In this document: positions 53,182 to 64,000 of the stretch, one piece after another
Numbering within the stretch: the stretch's first letter is position 1
How the letters are laid out: each line of letters begins with the position of its first letter
Assembly (NCBI GenBank): GCA_036784855.1
Contig: JAZDSV010000007.1
Location: 62,001 to 126,000, forward strand
Direction: 5' to 3'
Length of the DNA: 64,000 bases
DNA from: Aphelidium insulamus
Lineage: Eukaryota; Aphelidiomycota; Aphelidea; Aphelidiaceae
Notes under the pieces: model-generated
Database searches by the model: none
The model's input: the letters and a program-made list of their open reading frames with translations, nothing else
What the model was told of the DNA's origin: nothing
Program-made: the position numbers and the translations under genes

Positions 53182-55023
53182 ATGGCCAGCATCGACCAGA
53201 TCTTTGCACAGTTGGCTCTCACCACGGTGTCCATGGTGGGGAAAGCTGCGGTGGGAGCCGCCAGCTCTATGGCGGTGCAGCATATACGCGGTCGACTGCA
53301 CCAGAGGCAACGTCAGTCTCCCACGTCGTCCCTGTCGGCACGCGCCACTACGGTATCAGTTGCCGATGCTAGCCGGTCACCTATCCCGGCACTGAACGCG
53401 TCCATTCACGGCAACCCCACCAATGACGCGCTCATTGCCGAGTGCCAGAATCTTCGTCGACATCTGGCATTGAAGTGGGCCCTGGTTGAGCCGGGCGTGT
53501 CTGCCCTGCTGGGCGGGGATGATGAGCCAGGTCCCGCGAGCGATCTCGAGTATAGTAGCATGGACGCGGCGTGCACTACCCTCCTGCGAGACTGGGTTGC
53601 TTCCATACGTAGCCAGTTGGTCGAGTGCGGTGTCCTGTCTGCTCAAGATGGAGATGGCAGTGATCTCGCCGCCAGTTCGACGTCGTCACTGTTCCTTATA
53701 TCCTCTCTGACAAGCAGGCTGGAGCGTGCACGGCTGGATGTCGACGATCGAGGAGACGCCGCAGCATCCAATGACTTTCACACAGCAACCGCGGCAAAGA
53801 TGCGCCGTGCAATCGCCGAATTGGACTCGATGGCGCCCTTTATCCAACTGCAACTGCATCTCCTCCGCACCGTCCCGCCCAGGATCACCAAGCAGCCTGA
53901 AAAATTGTCAAGCAGAGTTTTACCATCTCTGGAGCAGCGTGGAATAGGCGCCATGCTTTCCGCCAGTGGCTCATTGACCGCTGCTCGAAGCTTGGCGCAA
54001 ACCGAAAACGATACCAAGTCCGCCGTTATAGTCGGCACACGAAGCATTTCCGTACGTGTATTCACGCTCTTCACCTCGACTGTGCGCGCAAAGTCCGCCG
54101 TGCAGTGGTCGTGGAAAGAATGGGCACCGTTAGCGCGGTTGCAACTCTGTCTGCAGAAACAACAAGACGCCGGTGCGCTGTGGCATTACAAGCTATGCGT
54201 GCAACAGCAGTTTGAAGGAGATGGACGCTACCACGAAGCGGATGAGGTTCCAGAGCAGCTGATGATAGCCGTTGCCGATGTGGAGAGACTCTTTTACGCT
54301 ACGGCGTCCAAGATATTGCGCGTGGACGACTCACAACAACCGTGTCTAGTTATCAAGTATTGCGACTTTGTGCGCGAATCTACCACCGCAAAGATGGCGA
54401 CACCGTCCAAGAAATCAAGTACCGGTGATGGGGTCAAATATTTAGCTCTGGAGTTGGTAGCTGATGCAGTTGTTGAGAGTAACGATGCGGCGGAAAAGGA
54501 ATCAGCTGCTGCAGAAGAAACTGCAAGTAGCAGCGATGATGATGAAGATGAACCTGACTCTCTTGACGTCGGTGAATGCAAGATAGGAAGTGCAAGCAGC
54601 CAAACACCTATTTGCAGCAACGCACTTATATGGCTAGAGTATGTTGGAATTCCACTCCATGCCAACGTTTTAATTAATATTAGATGTGCACTGCGCTTGT
54701 CAGCACTTGAAGACAAATTTCAACTGCCGCACACTGACCTGGACGATGCTGTGCTCTCTCAATGGCTGTCGGACCGGCAAGCCCCTGAGAAACCGAAATC
54801 TGTTAGCAATGTGGTGCCTCAAAACGATTTTCTTTCGGCTGAAAGCCCAGATCGTGGTACAAGTTTCAATGGTTCCAGCCGTCTGCGCGCGCAATCTACA
54901 CCACCACCAGCATTGAATACTGAACCTGCGGCTATTAAAACTACATCAACAGACCGCGATGCTCCTTTAGAACAAATCGATACATTTCAACGGAGTCAGC
55001 GTCGCAAAAGCCCCCGTAAGTAA
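53182..55023 (+). CDS. Candidate fungal RanGTP-binding-family protein
   Basis: One exon of 613 codons. The start, MASIDQIFAQLALTTVSMVG then KAAVGAASSMAVQHIRGRL, resembles the N-terminus of the fungal Ran-binding family ('LA.L...A...A.....A...AI..I..'), and the predicted all-helical middle (AKMRRAIAELDSMAPFIQLQ) fits. The region 320-410 (WSWKEWAPLARLQLCLQKQQ, YLALELVADAVVE) is better conserved-looking; an acidic stretch (SSSDDDEDEPDSLD) and a Ser/Pro tail with KSPRK follow. The identification is tentative, based on length and layout; an alternative is an unrelated lineage-specific protein. Confidence 0.5.
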   Translation: MASIDQIFAQLALTTVSMVGKAAVGAASSMAVQHIRGRLHQRQRQSPTSSLSARATTVSVADASRSPIPALNASIHGNPTNDALIAECQNLRRHLALKWALVEPGVSALLGGDDEPGPASDLEYSSMDAACTTLLRDWVASIRSQLVECGVLSAQDGDGSDLAASSTSSLFLISSLTSRLERARLDVDDRGDAAASNDFHTATAAKMRRAIAELDSMAPFIQLQLHLLRTVPPRITKQPEKLSSRVLPSLEQRGIGAMLSASGSLTAARSLAQTENDTKSAVIVGTRSISVRVFTLFTSTVRAKSAVQWSWKEWAPLARLQLCLQKQQDAGALWHYKLCVQQQFEGDGRYHEADEVPEQLMIAVADVERLFYATASKILRVDDSQQPCLVIKYCDFVRESTTAKMATPSKKSSTGDGVKYLALELVADAVVESNDAAEKESAAAEETASSSDDDEDEPDSLDVGECKIGSASSQTPICSNALIWLEYVGIPLHANVLINIRCALRLSALEDKFQLPHTDLDDAVLSQWLSDRQAPEKPKSVSNVVPQNDFLSAESPDRGTSFNGSSRLRAQSTPPPALNTEPAAIKTTSTDRDAPLEQIDTFQRSQRRKSPRK

Positions 55024-55409
55024 CCGAATTTGTGGCGATGAAAGAAGTCGAAAGATATTATCGCTATTGGGTTCAATTTGATACTTAACGACGTTGCAAC
55101 AAGAAACTTGGAAAACTATTCGTGCTATTATATCTTCTCAGTCAGAGCTCATCACATTCCACATTACCCAGATAACTAATAGATTTTTTATGGTGACATG
55201 GATATATGACAGCACTGATTATTTTTTGCGTGGCACCTGACAGCGACAGGGACGTGATGTGACCGTGTCAAATGCCACAAACTTGCTGGCAGTGCCGAGA
55301 ACGGTTGGCAGATGACACACATGTCAGGTGACAGACAGCACCTCGGGCGCACTATAAAAGGCGGCCCACAGAGGTTCAGCGGCCATCATTCAGCAGCATC
55401 AGCATCGAA
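55024..55409. other. Intergenic stretch with a TATA box
   Basis: 3' flank of the previous gene and promoter of the secreted gene. TATAAAA at 55353-55359 lies about 57 bases before the ATG at 55410. Short repeats of the TGACAG/ATGTCAGGTGACAG type occur at about 55240-55340 and could be protein-binding sites, not tested. Confidence 0.5.
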
Positions 55410-56450
55410 ATGAAGACTGCACTGACTTTCTCGGCACTTATTGCGGCAGCATTTTCCGTGGCGATCGGCCAGCCATCGCAGAACAGTAGTTCCAGTACGG
55501 CTGCGCAGCAAGTCACTCTCCAATTCGATGGAGTGTCGTACACTTTGGACGCGCAGTTGGCGCAGAGCCTGGAAGGGAAGGGCACGCTGAAGAGCGGCTA
55601 CGACGGCCTGACGTTTGTTTCGTGTGACTCGCTGGACGGTGGTTACGGCGCGTATGATGGTCACGAGGCGGCACCCGGCACGCAGTACGACTACAACGAC
55701 GACGTGACACAACGCGATGATCAATACCGCGAGCCTCGTAAATATGACGACAAGTACAACGGAAAGCCGGACTACCGCAAGCACGACGGAAAGCCAGACT
55801 ACGGCAAGCACGACAACGGCAAGCACGTGTACGGCGGCCACGACTACAATCGCGATATCTGCCCGAACCCGTTCCACCTGTTTGGCGTCAAGTGGCTGCT
55901 GTTCCAGCAGGCCGTGCACGTGGAGAAGGCAGCCAGACTGTGCCACAAGTGTCACGGCCGCATTCCAACCGTGTCTGATCTGCGCGAGCTGATTGCCGTC
56001 GCCAAGATTGTCATTGAGCTGGACCTGCACAAGGGCGTCTTTATCAAGATTGCCGGGTGCGTTCATGCAATTTTGTCACACACACTAACGTGTACATTAC
56101 AGACAACCGCTGTTGCTGCGCGTGTTCCGCAAGGGTAATGTCTTCGTTATCGTGATCGTGCCGGCAGACCACTTGAAGGCGTTTGCTTTGTGTGTCAAGC
56201 AGCGCTGCACCAAAACGACCACCGTGACCAAGACCAAGACGGAAACGGATACCAAGACCAAGACCAAGACCGAAACTGACACCAAGACCAAGACCAAGAC
56301 GGAAACGGATACCAAGACCAAGACCAAGACCGAAACAGATACCAAGACCAAGACCAAGACCGAAACAGATACCAAGACCAAGACCAAAACGCAGACGGTG
56401 ACGGTGACCAAGAAGCATGGATACGGTTACGCGGAACCAACTCCGTACTA
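55410..56450 (+). CDS. Secreted protein with Lys/Thr tandem repeats
   Basis: Two exons, joined by a 46-base intron (GTGCGTTC... ACATTACAG near 56056-56101). Exon 1 gives MKTALTFSALIAAAFSVAIG (signal peptide), then a Gly/Tyr/Asp/Lys-rich stretch with repeated 'GKPDY.KHD' units, then a Cys-containing helical domain (CPNPFHLFGVKWLLFQQAVH, LCHKCHGRIPTVSDLRELIA). Exon 2 reads LLLRVFRKGNVFVIVIVPAD and CVKQRC, followed by six 10-residue units of the TKTKTKTETD type and a short Tyr-rich end. The highly charged extended tail suits a wall or matrix protein. The family is unknown. Confidence 0.75.
56221..56400 (+). repeat. Six-unit, 30-bp coding minisatellite
   Basis: Units of 30 bases start at 56221, 56251, 56281, 56311, 56341 and 56371; each encodes a variant of T-K-T-K-T-K-T-E-T-D. 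Units three to five are near identical, which points to recent slippage or unequal exchange. Confidence 0.9.
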
Positions 56451-56723
56451 GGAGATGTCGCTTCTGAGTATTGGCGTTGTTTTCCTGGCTGGATAATGTG
56501 AGCAATAAATCTCGTTGTTCACGAGTGAATGTTCGTTTTTCTTTTTTTGGGAAGCGGAGACGAAACAGCGGTGTGACGGTTGCCCGGCGCAACGGCAGCA
56601 GCCACTCCCAGCGCGCACATTATCTATATAAATAGTGACCTGTGTGCGTGTGTGTGTGTGTGTGTGTGCGTGCAGTTTACAGAGGCACATCGCGTACAGC
56701 AGTGCATCACAATCTTCTCACAC

Positions 56724-59700
56724 ATGTCGGCACCGCGAGGAAGTACTGGCAACATATCCAGCAACAAGAATACCGCCTCCTCGGCAACGCCGACACTGCC
56801 AGCCCACCCAACCACCAAGGTGGCGTCGGTACTGCGTGGTATACGGGACTTTTCGTGGCGGAAACGGCCGGACCGCGCCGGCAACAGCGACGATGGGCCG
56901 CCACAAGAGTCACAGCCGCCACAGGCAGCGCCACCTGTCCCAACCAGCGAAAAGCGCCCGCGACGCTCATCCATATTTCGTAGTGGTGGCGAGCCGTCGT
57001 CGTCATCGAAGCAGCCGCCGATGGCGGGACAGCCGCGCCGAAAGTTCTCCGTGGTGGCTGTGATGATGAATACGGCTGGCAAATCGCGGGGAGGCAGTGG
57101 GGCCAACTCACTGTCCGCTGCACTGCCGGCAGCCACGGCCAGCGTGCCTTCACTTAGCAGCGCCACGGCAGGCCAAGGTGGTGGCAGCGCGGCCCTCGTG
57201 GACAAGAACAGTGTTCATGACCAGCACACGCGGTCCAGTCGCTCATCCCACCTGCGCAACTCCTCTAACGGAAGCGTGCCACAGCAGCAGCAGCTTGCGC
57301 CCGCAGAACCGATGCCCGTGCCGCCCAGTATCCAACTAGATGTCGGCGACGATATCGATGAACTGTCGCAGATACTGCAGCCAAAGTTCGTGGAGAAGGT
57401 GCGTCGCGCCATGGGACACTCGCAGACTGGCGGAGATTTGGCCACGATGGCCTCCGGCGTAAACAGTGACGCAAGCTCGGCCGCGGGTGCCGATTCCGAC
57501 ACGGACGACGAGGAGGACGACGATGGCGGCGTGGTGGATCCGAGCGCAGTCGACGACATGGAAACCTACCGCGACCCGTACGACATTGCGTGGGGCCGGC
57601 TGGAGGCGAGTAATCGTGAGCGACGAGCCCGACGCCGAGCACGTCGCAAGTCGATAAGTGCCAGCAAGAAGTTGACGGCGCAGTCATCACTGGGCGCCAC
57701 CCTCCCACTGTCACTGCCGCGTGTCATTGACTCGGAACCGGCATCAGCTGTTGGGGGACGCTCCCCCAGCAATAATGGCGGCGGCTGGATACCCCCAGAG
57801 AACTGGAGTGTCAACGCGGCCTCCGCAACTCATGCCACGCCCACGTCGGCGCCTGTTACCAAACGGGCAGTGCCTGGCGGTCTACGCATGGGCGATGTTA
57901 CTGTATGTAAATGTATGTGCTGATCGTACTCGTATACTAAATTTTTGCGGCAGGCGAGTATTCGCGTGTTCCGACGCGACGGCACCTTCTCCACGCTGGT
58001 GTGTCCGATTTCTATACCGGCAAAAGATTTGTGCGCGCTGCTGGCCAAAAAGTTTTTCGTCACCAACGAATCCCGATATAATTTGTGGCTTGTGCGTCAA
58101 GGTCGCGGTATGATTGTGCTTTATATTTCTTTGTATACTGGCGTGCTAACTATCCCAGAATCCCTGGTCGGGCAGACGGATCAACCGCTAAAGCTCCAGC
58201 AGCGCTGGCTCTGGGAAATAGGCTACGACCCGACCACGGACAGGTTCCAAGATATCTTACGCGAGGACAACAGCTATCTGTACCGGTGGATATACAGTGA
58301 CACCACTTCCTTCCAAACAACATTTGCCACTGTAACGCAATACGCCGCCGGCACGCTGGACAAGCCGTTTGTGCCCATCACCGCGGCCGAGAACCGGATG
58401 CTGGTGCTGGCGCGAATGATGGACGCCTCACCGCAGAACGCCACCACCACACTCGTCCAGGAAATGGACCTGAGCGAGATGAACTTGGAGACGCTTCCGG
58501 CTGCAGCATTCAAGAATGCGCTGACGCTGCGCACGCTGACGTTGCAAAAGAATATTGGCGTGGATTTACCGCGGGATTTCGGGCAGCTATGTATGGCGCT
58601 CACATCGCTGACACTGTCATGGACCGGCCAGACCAGAGTACCGCCTGCCGTCTCACTCATCGTCACTCTGGAGCACCTGGACCTTTCGCACAATCAGATT
58701 GCCTCGCTGCGCAACTCGGACATGCAGAATTTGCGCCAGTTACGCCGGCTGTATCTGTGCAACAATAAGTTGAATGGGCGAAACGCGCTTCCACTGGAGA
58801 TCACTTCCAACTGGACCTTTATGGAAGTGCTGGATTTAAGCTGCAACTGGCTGCGCGGCGAGCTGCCCAAATCCGTGCTGATGCTGGGCGCCGGCCCCGG
58901 TGGCGAAAGTTCGGAAGGTAATCAACGTTTGCTAGAACTCAATGTCAGCTACAACGCTATCACGGCGCTGGGCAGCGAGTTTGCACGCCGCCTTCCGGCC
59001 TTGAAACGTCTATACGTCGTGTCGAACCATTTGTCGCGACTGCCGGAGCGCATATTTGAATTGCTGCCGGCCCTCGAGGAGTTGGACGTTCGTGGCAACC
59101 AGCTACGTGGAGTGTTTGGCTCGTACTCGGCACCTCTGGCAGCAAATTCCAGTACGGTTCCGTTAACTGCAGATGCGGCAACACCAAAGTGCATGACAAA
59201 ATTACTCGTGGACAACAACAACGTGAGCGAACTCCGGTTGGCAGAGCAATGGCCGGCTCTTCGTACCGTCATCTCTCACCGCAACCCAGACCTGCTGCAG
59301 ATATCCATCACCAGCCCTCTGCTCAGCCTCACGACGCTGGTCATGTCGTACTCGCGCTTGGCCTTTCTCCCGGAGGACCTGTTTGAGCACACGCCATCTC
59401 TGCAGGTGCTCATACTCAATAATAACCAGCTATCCTCGTTGCCGCCATCAATGGCGCGTCTGAAGCAATTAGTCCGCCTGGAATTGGCACACAACTCGCT
59501 GTCTACGCTGCCGGCCGCCGCCGTCAAAGAGTGGCACTCATTGGAGATTCTGGATCTGCACAGCAACAATCTGAAAGAAGTCCCGGCCGAGATTTGGGAA
59601 CTGCGCATAAAGTTCCTCAACCTGAGCAGCAACGTCATTGAAGCCTGGCCCGAGAATCCGTTCAGCAGCTCTCACCCGCACGCGCCTGCCGGATCGGTTA

Positions 59701-62700
59701 GCAACGGCGCACTGGCCAAGAATCCAGTCAGTCGCACGGTGTCCTACAGCGACAGTGGTGCTGCGCTTCAAGCCAAATCTTCAGATAACGCCGTCGGTTC
59801 GTCTTCGGCACTTGGCAAGTTCTCTGCGGAAAGTGTCTCCTCCATCAATGTGACTTCGGGACCGACGGATGTGTCCAACGGTAGCAGCGGGAAGCTGCCA
59901 TCACCCAACGGCTCTGTGGCGGCATTGCCCTCGCCGCTCACATACTCGCTGGTGCGGTTCAATGTGGCTGACAATCGCCTCGAGTCCACGTTCTTCGACA
60001 ATCCCGTGCAGCATCTGGTGTCGCTGCGCTCACTTAATGCTTCGCACAACGATATCTTCTCTGTGCCACACGGATCGCTGCGTCCGTGCGCTGCCACTCT
60101 CGAAGAGCTGTACCTGTCTGGCAACCATCTGACTCAGCTGCCCGAAGATCTGTTTTACCTGACCCGACTGCGGCGCCTGCACGTCAATGGCAATCGACTG
60201 GGCAGTCTACCGCCCGAGCTGGGCAAAATAGCCAACTTGCGCGTGCTGGACGTCGGTCGCAATCAGCTGCGTTACAATGTGTGCAACTGGCCCTACGACT
60301 GGAACTGGAATTGGAACGCCGAGTTGCGCATGCTCAACCTATCGGGTAATCCGCGGCTGGAGGTGCGGAGTAGCGGCGGCGGCAAGCCGGACGCCGGCGG
60401 CACTGTGTCTGGCAAAAAGGATAAGCATAAAGTGCCGATGGGCGAAGTTCCCGAACGCGAGTCCAAGGGTGACATTGCCCGCTTTGAAAACTTGTCAAAG
60501 CTGCGCGTGCTGGGCCTTCTTGATGTCCCCGTTTCGGTATGTAATTTGATCACTTGTGTATGTGCGCGATACAATAGCTAATAACATTTGTGTTACAGGT
60601 GACGGTACCTGACGAACACGTCAGGCGGCGTGTGCGTATAAACGCCGCCGGGGGCGCAAGCAGCCATTGGAGAAGACATCTCGGCATTGAGTCGGATTCG
60701 TCGTCACAAAAGGCCGCCGAAGGCGACGCAAGCAACAAGCAGAATACCGCAAACGCCACCAACAATGCCAACTCCAACCTGTTGGCCACTCCGGCAAATC
60801 TTACTCCCGGGAATGCCGGCGGCTTCCTGTCGGTCGGGGGCGGAGGATCACTTCTGTACAACGCGGCCAATGCATCGAGCGCAGTTAGCGTGATGTCAAC
60901 TCAAGGAGATGCAGGTGGTGGTGTGCTGCCCACTGTTCAGTACGGCGTGGCCGATAGTTTAGGCGAGCACGAGAAGGCAAACACCTGGGACTTGATCATT
61001 GTCAATGCCAAACTTATTTCCACCGTCCGCGACGATATCAAGTCATCGAACTCCAATGCGCCTGTCACGGCGGTAGTAGACCCAGCACAGGCAGGAAGTA
61101 CCGCTAGTGCCACACCAGATGACGCGACTACTTCTGGAAAGGCACGCAAAAAATCTGGAGCCAGCCTGGGCAGCGGTGGCTTGAACAACAGCAACACGGC
61201 TGAATGCCTGTTTGGCCTATTTGAGGCGCGGGACAGCAATGCCACCTGGCTTAGTAAGTGGTTGAATGACGAAATCGTGCAGCGCTACGCCCTCGAGCTG
61301 CGCCGTGCGTTCAAGGAGCGTGCTGCGCAACAGTCCAAGGCGAGCAAGGAGGCAGCGACAGCGGTTGTTGGAGGAAGCATCAGCAAGGCAACTCTTCCAT
61401 CAATAACTGCAGCCAACAATGAACTGGCGGCGGCCACAGACACGCTGCTTATTCAGCATGCACTGCGGCGCAGCTTCCTGGTGCTGAACAAGAATCTGGG
61501 ACTGCAGGCGCGGCAGTCGGAGCAGAATTTACGTGTACGGGACCGCGAACTTGCAATCAAGGCGGCCACTGCACTTGCCTCCATGAACAATAGCACCCCG
61601 GCAGAGGGCAATGGAGGCGTTGACTTGTCACGAATTCGTCGCAAGCACAGCGTCAGCTTCGAGACAAATGTGAGCAGCGGCAAAATCAAGAAGACTTCCA
61701 AGTCTTCCAACGCACCTGCAGTTCTCCCATCCGCTGTTGTTGACGAAAGTCGGCAGCTGCCGGCGCCGATTGCCAAGTCTGGCCAACAACAGCAAACCGC
61801 GAACCAGCAGTCCAACACACTAAGGCGGAAATTTAGCATTGCCGAGCAAGTGTCGGACGTCTACAACCAGAGCCGGAACCGTGTTGTGTCCAAGATGCCT
61901 GGGCTGACGGATGTAATTGCGCCTAGCAAGAGCGACTCGCTGAGCGGCCTCGTCAAGAGTGACAGTGTGCCCAATACTGACGTCGCTTCTGCGGCCGCAG
62001 ATAATTATCTTCGAGACGACACCGAGGTGGACTCTGGCGAGGAGGAAGAGCTGAACACGGACGAGCTGAATGTCAAGATGATGGACACAGGTTGTTCAGC
62101 GCTGGTGGCTCTGCTTGCCTTGAACAAATTGTTCGTGGCAAATTGCGGCGACTCAATGGCAGTGCTGTGCCGGAACGGAAACGCTATTCCCGTGTCTGTG
62201 CGGCACACTCTGTTCTCATTCCAGTCCGCAAACGAGAAGGACAAGCATCAGCCGGGAAAGAATGCAGAAAACGACCCGAAAAAGGACTCATCGGCCACGG
62301 GAAAAGAGGAGCCGCGAGGTGCCAGTGCCCCGCCGGCAGGTGCGAATAGCGCAGCTTCCGCTGGTGGTGACTCCACTGCTGCCCAACAGCAATTGCAACA
62401 GCAAATGAACCTCACCGACACATTTGCCCGGAGGGAGTTGATGCGCGTACGTCACTGTTCGGCATATATTTCTCGCGACGGTCTGCTGTCGGACCGCACA
62501 CTGCAGACCCGCGGGTTCGGAAACTTTTCCGAGCTGCCTTCAGTAAATGCGGCGCCCTACGTTACGGTCACTGACCTGACGGAACAAGATGAGTTTCTAG
62601 TCATTGGCAGCGCGGCGTTCTGGCGCACCATGACCTACCAGACCGCGGTGGATGTGGCACGGCTAAAGGCGGATGACGCACTGGAGGCGTCGATGGTGTT

Positions 62701-64000
62701 GCGAGACTTTGCCATGGCGTACGCGCAGCAAGCGGTTTATACTGTTGACCGCGACTCCGAGTTCCCCGAGGACAAGGTGAAGCTGGACTCGTTGTTGCGC
62801 GATGCGTCTGCCAGCGAGAGCGTTCGATGCCAGCGGCAGGATACAATTTCCGTGATGGTCATCAATGTCAAGGAGCTTCTTGGCGGCAAGCCAAAGAAGG
62901 TTTTCACCAAAATTAAGCGTCGACGCGATGAAACTGTTGACTCGGTGCGTTTGCATCTGATCTACATGTACACTTATTAACCCATATATAGGCAATTGCG
63001 AGACTAGCGCCAGAAGTTGAACCGCCCACTGGCCTTGTGACTTTGGTCTTTACAGACGTGCGCAATTCCACGGCGTTGTGGGAAAAGATGCCAATATCCA
63101 TGCGTGTGGCGATTCGCGACCACAACTTGATAATGCGGCGAAACCTGCGCTTCTTCAACGGCTACGAAGTCAAGACGGAGGGAGATGCATTCATGGTCTC
63201 CTTTAAGAATTTGCTTGACGCGCTTCGATGGTGTATGCGTGCACAGCTACAACTGCTCAAGGCGGACTGGCCACAGGAAATTTTGGAATCGCACGACGGC
63301 CAGGAAGTTTATGGCCCGTCGTCTTTGACAGATAATGATCCAGCCAACAACAAGACACTACTTTATCGTGGTCTGAGCATTCGTATGGGCGTTCACTGCG
63401 GTGCCCCAGTTGCCGAGCTTGACCCCATAACACGACGCATGGACTATTTCGGACCTGTGGTGAACAAGACTGCACGTGTTTGCGGTGCTGCTGAAGGTGG
63501 CCAAATCCTCGTCAGTCAGGATGTGGAAAAGTTGTACAAGAAACTTCGGGCCGCCAGCGCAAAAGACAGCCCAATTGCTCCACATTCTGCCGCAGCGTTG
63601 GACGGACAACGAAAACTGCGACCCGTTAGCACAAACGAAAAAGTGCTGGACCTGATAGAGCTGGATCCGGCTTTTATTAGTGTTGGCGAGAAGAAGTTGA
63701 AAGGCTTTGACAATGCCGAGAAGTTGATGGCCGTGTTTCCCAAGGCGCTCATTGGTCGGCACAAGGTCCCGCCACCGCCGCTGCCTTCCGAGGGTGCTGG
63801 AAATGCAGTCACGGAGGTTTCGGTCACTAAATCAATTGCTTCATCCGAGGAGATTCCCAATGGGCCGTCGCTGGCAAAGCGGCGGCAGAGTCTGTCAATG
63901 AGCGAATTCTCAAACACGAGCAGCAGTGCCGGCTCAAATCCTTCACTGTTCGGCTCAGGTCCAGCGACCAAGCAGTTGCTTAGCCGTTCAGAGTCTGCTT
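56724..64000 (+). CDS. CYR1: Fungal-type adenylate cyclase, 3' end beyond the window
   Basis: The start MSAPRGSTGNISSNKNTASS opens a long disordered region. After an intron (about 57901-57953) an RA domain begins (ASIRVFRRDGTFSTLVCPIS, LCALLAKKFF), then about 15 leucine-rich repeats (LEHLDLSHNQIASLRNSDMQ, LQVLILNNNQLSSLPPSMAR). After an intron at about 60541-60598 comes a PP2C-like domain with GCSALVALLALNKLFVANCG and DSMAVLCRNGN. After an intron at about 62945-62991 the class III catalytic domain follows: VTLVFTDVRNSTALWEKMPI, VKTEGDAFMVSFKN and RMDYFGPVVNKTARV, with both metal-binding Asp present. RA-LRR-PP2C-cyclase is the layout of Ras-regulated fungal adenylate cyclase. It runs off at 64000. 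Confidence 0.93.

Overview
The window looks like nuclear DNA of an early-diverging fungus (zoosporic or otherwise basal) or a very close relative. Genes are compact and lie on both strands, with introns mostly of about 40-70 bases. At the right end sits a fungal-type adenylate cyclase (RA domain, leucine-rich repeats, PP2C-like domain, class III cyclase). The left and middle parts hold Crinkler (CRN)-like proteins, a secreted heme-thiolate peroxygenase, and F-box proteins with degenerate ankyrin-like repeats carrying a 'WAR..GCPW' signature, a mix known from chytrid-like fungi and oomycetes. The species assignment is inference; no rRNA or tRNA gene is present to settle it.

Layout. 1-3550: two short duplicated coding relics, a gene with two tandem CRN-like header domains, and a mitochondrial fission process 1 (MTFP1) homologue. 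3935-6274: a coiled-coil protein followed by a 1,354-bp Mutator-like DNA transposon with about 75-bp inverted ends and a perfect 9-bp target duplication. 6333-8579: a seven-exon secreted gene with a lysozyme/transglycosylase-like core, a Ser/Thr linker and a Cys-rich tail. 9039-16837: housekeeping genes: an exocytic syntaxin (with an in-frame TAG inside the SNARE motif), a Siva-like zinc protein, a Sit4/PP6-associated SAPS subunit and a TCERG1-like WW/FF protein. 17060-20602: two paralogous secreted proteins flanking an F-box repeat gene. 21161-27444: exosome subunit RRP41, a small membrane protein, a secreted basic protein, a CAMK-family kinase and an unrecognised gene. 27549-29402: a secreted unknown and a broken HNH-nuclease gene. 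29751-35539: a RhoGAP and CstF-50. 36181-38150: a zinc-finger/PD-(D/E)XK nuclease gene, a tRNA-derived SINE and a kinase remnant. 38334-44116: peroxygenase, a GPI-type protein and three more F-box repeat genes or fragments. 44636-50812: CKS1, an IMPACT/YIH1 homologue, an F-box plus cyclin fusion and a probable mitochondrial helical protein. 50962-56450: a CRN/RHS-type P-loop ATPase, a candidate Ran-binding protein and a secreted Lys/Thr-repeat protein. 56724-64000: the adenylate cyclase, cut by the window end.

Themes. Conserved core genes (cAMP signalling, cell cycle, RNA processing, secretion) alternate with a fast-changing accessory fraction: secreted proteins, CRN-like nucleases and ATPases, F-box repeat proteins and mobile elements. 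No CRISPR array, retrovirus-like element or Polinton was seen. Exon joins are read by eye from splice sites and frame; none is backed by transcripts.
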